From contig NZ_ANIK01000028.1 in NCBI RefSeq assembly GCF_000347175.1, forward strand, positions 218,544 to 282,543: a stretch of 64,000 bases of DNA, in the 5' to 3' direction. Source of the stretch: Leptospira alstonii serovar Sichuan str. 79601 (GTDB lineage Bacteria > Spirochaetota > Leptospiria > Leptospirales > Leptospiraceae). This document shows, one piece after another, positions 62,121-64,000 of the stretch. The position numbers and the translations under genes were made by a program. Below the pieces are notes generated by a model. The model searched no databases. It worked only from the letters and a program-made list of their open reading frames with translations, and was not told where the DNA came from. Every line of letters starts with the position of its first letter. Position 1 is the first letter of the stretch.

Positions 62121-63014
62121 TTAATCCGAATAGGGAGAATTTCCTTTTGTGGGTTTTTGCGATTTTTGACAGACGATGTATCTCGGATTTTCCAACTGTT
62201 GAATAAAGGACTCAAGATCGCATTTCCCGTCTATAAATACTCGTTTGATTCTGAGAGGATCACCTCCCGGCAAATTAGTTCCGTCTTCCGTTGTAAGTAT
62301 CGCTTTATAACCCGACTGCTGAGCCAAATCTATAAGTTGATCATTGTACCAACCGCAGGGCCAAGCCAAATATTCTACAAGAACGCCTAACTTGGATTCT
62401 AAGATCCTTTTGGATTCCTTCAGTTCAAAGAGTGCGTCTTTTTTACTTTTTCCGTCGACACGATTGTCAACCCAAGTCACCAAGTTATCTTTTGGGTTCC
62501 AAGGATGACTGTACGTGTGGGATCCGATTTCAAATCTAGGATTTTTTGCAAGCTCTTGGATATCGGACCATTCCAGATATTCCCCTTTTCCAATCCCTGT
62601 GGGTCCGGCTATGATCCAAAACGAAGCCGGAAACGAATAACGATCGAGTATTGGGACCGCGTTTAAGACGTTTTTCCAACCGTCGTCGAAGTTTAGGACC
62701 AGGGATTTGTCCGGTAGAACTTTTTTATTTCTTATGTATAGCAGAAGGTCCTTCATCGTAATCGGATTGTAACCTTTGGAAAAAAGATATTTCATCTGCT
62801 CTTCGAATTTTTCCAAAGTGATTACGGTTTCTCCCGGCGTTTTCGAAGAGTCCGTTATGATTTCGTGATAGATAAGAACCGGAATTCCGTTCGGATTCGG
62901 GTGAAGGGACGTTTGAAAATCTTTCGAGGGAGAACTGCACGTTCCGGTTAAAAAAACGAATATTCCGATCCAGAGAAGTTCGTATCTAAGAATATGAATA
63001 AGATTGAATTTCAA
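62121..63014 (-). CDS. Polysaccharide deacetylase (NodB-type) lipoprotein
   Basis: 297 residues. Signal plus lipobox L-T-G-T-C (Cys26). NodB domain: T-V-I-T-L-E at 63-68 region, N-F-D-D-G-W with Asp110-Asp111, and S-H-T-Y-S-H with His166/His170 as the metal site, all intact. It removes acetyl groups from N-acetylated glycans at the cell surface or periplasm, consistent with the adjacent polymerising GT2. Membrane-anchored through the lipid. The substrate is unknown. Confidence 0.88.
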   Translation of the reverse strand: MKFNLIHILRYELLWIGIFVFLTGTCSSPSKDFQTSLHPNPNGIPVLIYHEIITDSSKTPGETVITLEKFEEQMKYLFSKGYNPITMKDLLLYIRNKKVLPDKSLVLNFDDGWKNVLNAVPILDRYSFPASFWIIAGPTGIGKGEYLEWSDIQELAKNPRFEIGSHTYSHPWNPKDNLVTWVDNRVDGKSKKDALFELKESKRILESKLGVLVEYLAWPCGWYNDQLIDLAQQSGYKAILTTEDGTNLPGGDPLRIKRVFIDGKCDLESFIQQLENPRYIVCQKSQKPTKGNSPYSD

Positions 63015-63035
63015 AACGGCCTCTTCGTTTTTTGT

Positions 63036-63542
63036 TTAACTTCTGAAAGGCATTTCGCCCAGATAATTCTTTTTTCCGATATCGACTCCGTTGTGACGGA
63101 GGATCGAATAAGCCGTTGTGATATGAAAATAGAAATTGGGAATCATGTGCTGAATCGCGAATTCTTTTCCGGTGAGATATTTTCCTTCCCAACGAGGTTG
63201 CGACACTTTTCTTTCGTTTGCTTCGACGAAATCTTTTTCCGTAAACGTTTCAAGATAGTCTAACGTGGATTGAATTCTTGTTTGCAATTCCGATAGAGTT
63301 TTTTCCTGATCGTCGTGTTTCGGAGCTTCTTTTCCCGTAAGTCTTGATACTCCCAACTTTGCCGTGTCGCAGACAATCTGAACTTGTTTGATGAAATTGA
63401 ATTGGTCGGGAGCCAGTCTTGAATTCAAAAGAACCTCCACATCGAACTTTTTCGTTTCCGCATAAGAAGCGGCTTTTTCCATAAGTAGCTTTAGATTACG
63501 GAGCATTTTTGAAAATTGAAGGATTGTAATTTCGTAGAACAT
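63036..63542 (-). CDS. DUF1993 family protein (DinB-like four-helix fold)
   Basis: 168 residues, all helical, matching DUF1993 proteins: MFYEITILQFSKMLRNLKLLMEKA near the start, DAP/A-D-Q-F-N-F-I-K-Q-V-Q near 50 and HMIPNFYFHITTAYSILRHNGVDIGK at the end. Function unknown; the DinB-like fold usually binds a metal through three His. ATG at 63540-63542. 21 bases before the deacetylase gene. Confidence 0.85.
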   Translation of the reverse strand: MFYEITILQFSKMLRNLKLLMEKAASYAETKKFDVEVLLNSRLAPDQFNFIKQVQIVCDTAKLGVSRLTGKEAPKHDDQEKTLSELQTRIQSTLDYLETFTEKDFVEANERKVSQPRWEGKYLTGKEFAIQHMIPNFYFHITTAYSILRHNGVDIGKKNYLGEMPFRS

Positions 63543-63833
<291 letters not shown>

Positions 63834-64000
63834 TTAGGTTTTCGTGAGTAATTTAAACATAAACCCGATTTCCATAGCTCTCATGAGGCCTTTAAAAATG
63901 GTAAGGGGGCCCGGAGGAGCATCGGAATTGCGAGCCAAGTGCCCGCCTAATTTAGCAATCCACAGTAAGACGGTTCCTAACTCGGGTTCTTCCTTAGGAG
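63834..64000 (-). mobile_element. IS4-family transposase, C-terminal end (continues beyond window)
   Basis: On the minus strand, codons from 63998 to the stop TAA at 63834-63836 read 54 residues: PKEEPELGTVLLWIAKLGGH and on to LARNSDAPPGPLTIFKGL, then a basic end. The pattern W-I-A-K-L-G-G-H-L-A-R-x-S-D-x-P-P-G-P is the C-terminal signature of IS4/Tn5-like transposases (the L-G-G-F-L-x-R-K-x-D-G-x-P-G block). The rest, including the DDE motif, lies outside to the right. Not shown to be functional. Confidence 0.75.

Overview
The window looks like chromosome of a spirochaete of the genus Leptospira. This is inferred from gene content: a DUF1577-type protein known mainly from that genus, a recA operator of the form TTTG-N5-CAAA described for leptospiral LexA, a 7TM/SpoIIE-type regulator, and many short intergenic repeats typical of pathogenic-clade genomes. 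G+C looks to be in the low 40s percent by eye (not counted), higher than L. interrogans. TTG start codons are common, often where a start overlaps the preceding stop as TTGA. No tRNA, rRNA or CRISPR array was seen.

Layout. 1-4055: envelope polysaccharide genes (O-antigen ligase cut by the left edge, GT4 and GT9 glycosyltransferases, DUF4254 partner). 4170-9518: cyclic-nucleotide/patatin phospholipase, then a leftward group of argC, acyl-CoA ligase and a futalosine-hydrolase-like nucleosidase. 9529-11863: recA with terminator, a hairpin over its ribosome binding site, a long leader and an SOS box, then an unknown membrane-anchored protein. 11864-12665: repeats and two tiny coupled ORFs. 12666-26679: rightward run of HIT protein, lipoprotein, tldD-pmbA, alpha-2-macroglobulin, penicillin-binding protein 1C, MoxR ATPase and VWA protein. 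26778-36923: leftward run of panE, metallopeptidase, UvrD helicase, SlyD, SpoIIE phosphatase, CCA-adding/poly(A) polymerase, lipoprotein, RNase HI and membrane protein. 37047-42932: bpt, then a DprE2-like reductase, a DprE1-like FAD oxidase, a GT-C transferase and a polyprenyl-phosphate-type GT2. 42933-43544: dense mosaic of repeats. 43545-49042: three more polytopic glycan enzymes (GT-C, O-antigen ligase, AftB-like). 49148-51684: EAL phosphodiesterase and DUF1577/PilZ-like protein. 51755-56903: guaB, LolA-like, rsmE, Cys-rich lipoprotein (opposite strand), thiE-like and WecG/TagA-like. 57440-63542: lysS, small membrane protein, BcsA-like GT2, polysaccharide deacetylase lipoprotein and DUF1993 protein. 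63543-64000: repeats and the C-terminal end of an IS4-family transposase entering from the right edge.

The most interesting system is at 38043-49042. An SDR/FAD-oxidase pair resembling mycobacterial DprE2/DprE1 (2'-epimerisation of polyprenyl-phosphoryl-ribose to arabinose) sits with several GT-C membrane transferases, one with AftB-like motifs, and a DPM-like GT2. This suggests a lipid-linked pentofuranose donor pathway feeding a surface glycan. The linked alpha-2-macroglobulin/PBP1C pair and the recA leader also deserve a second look.
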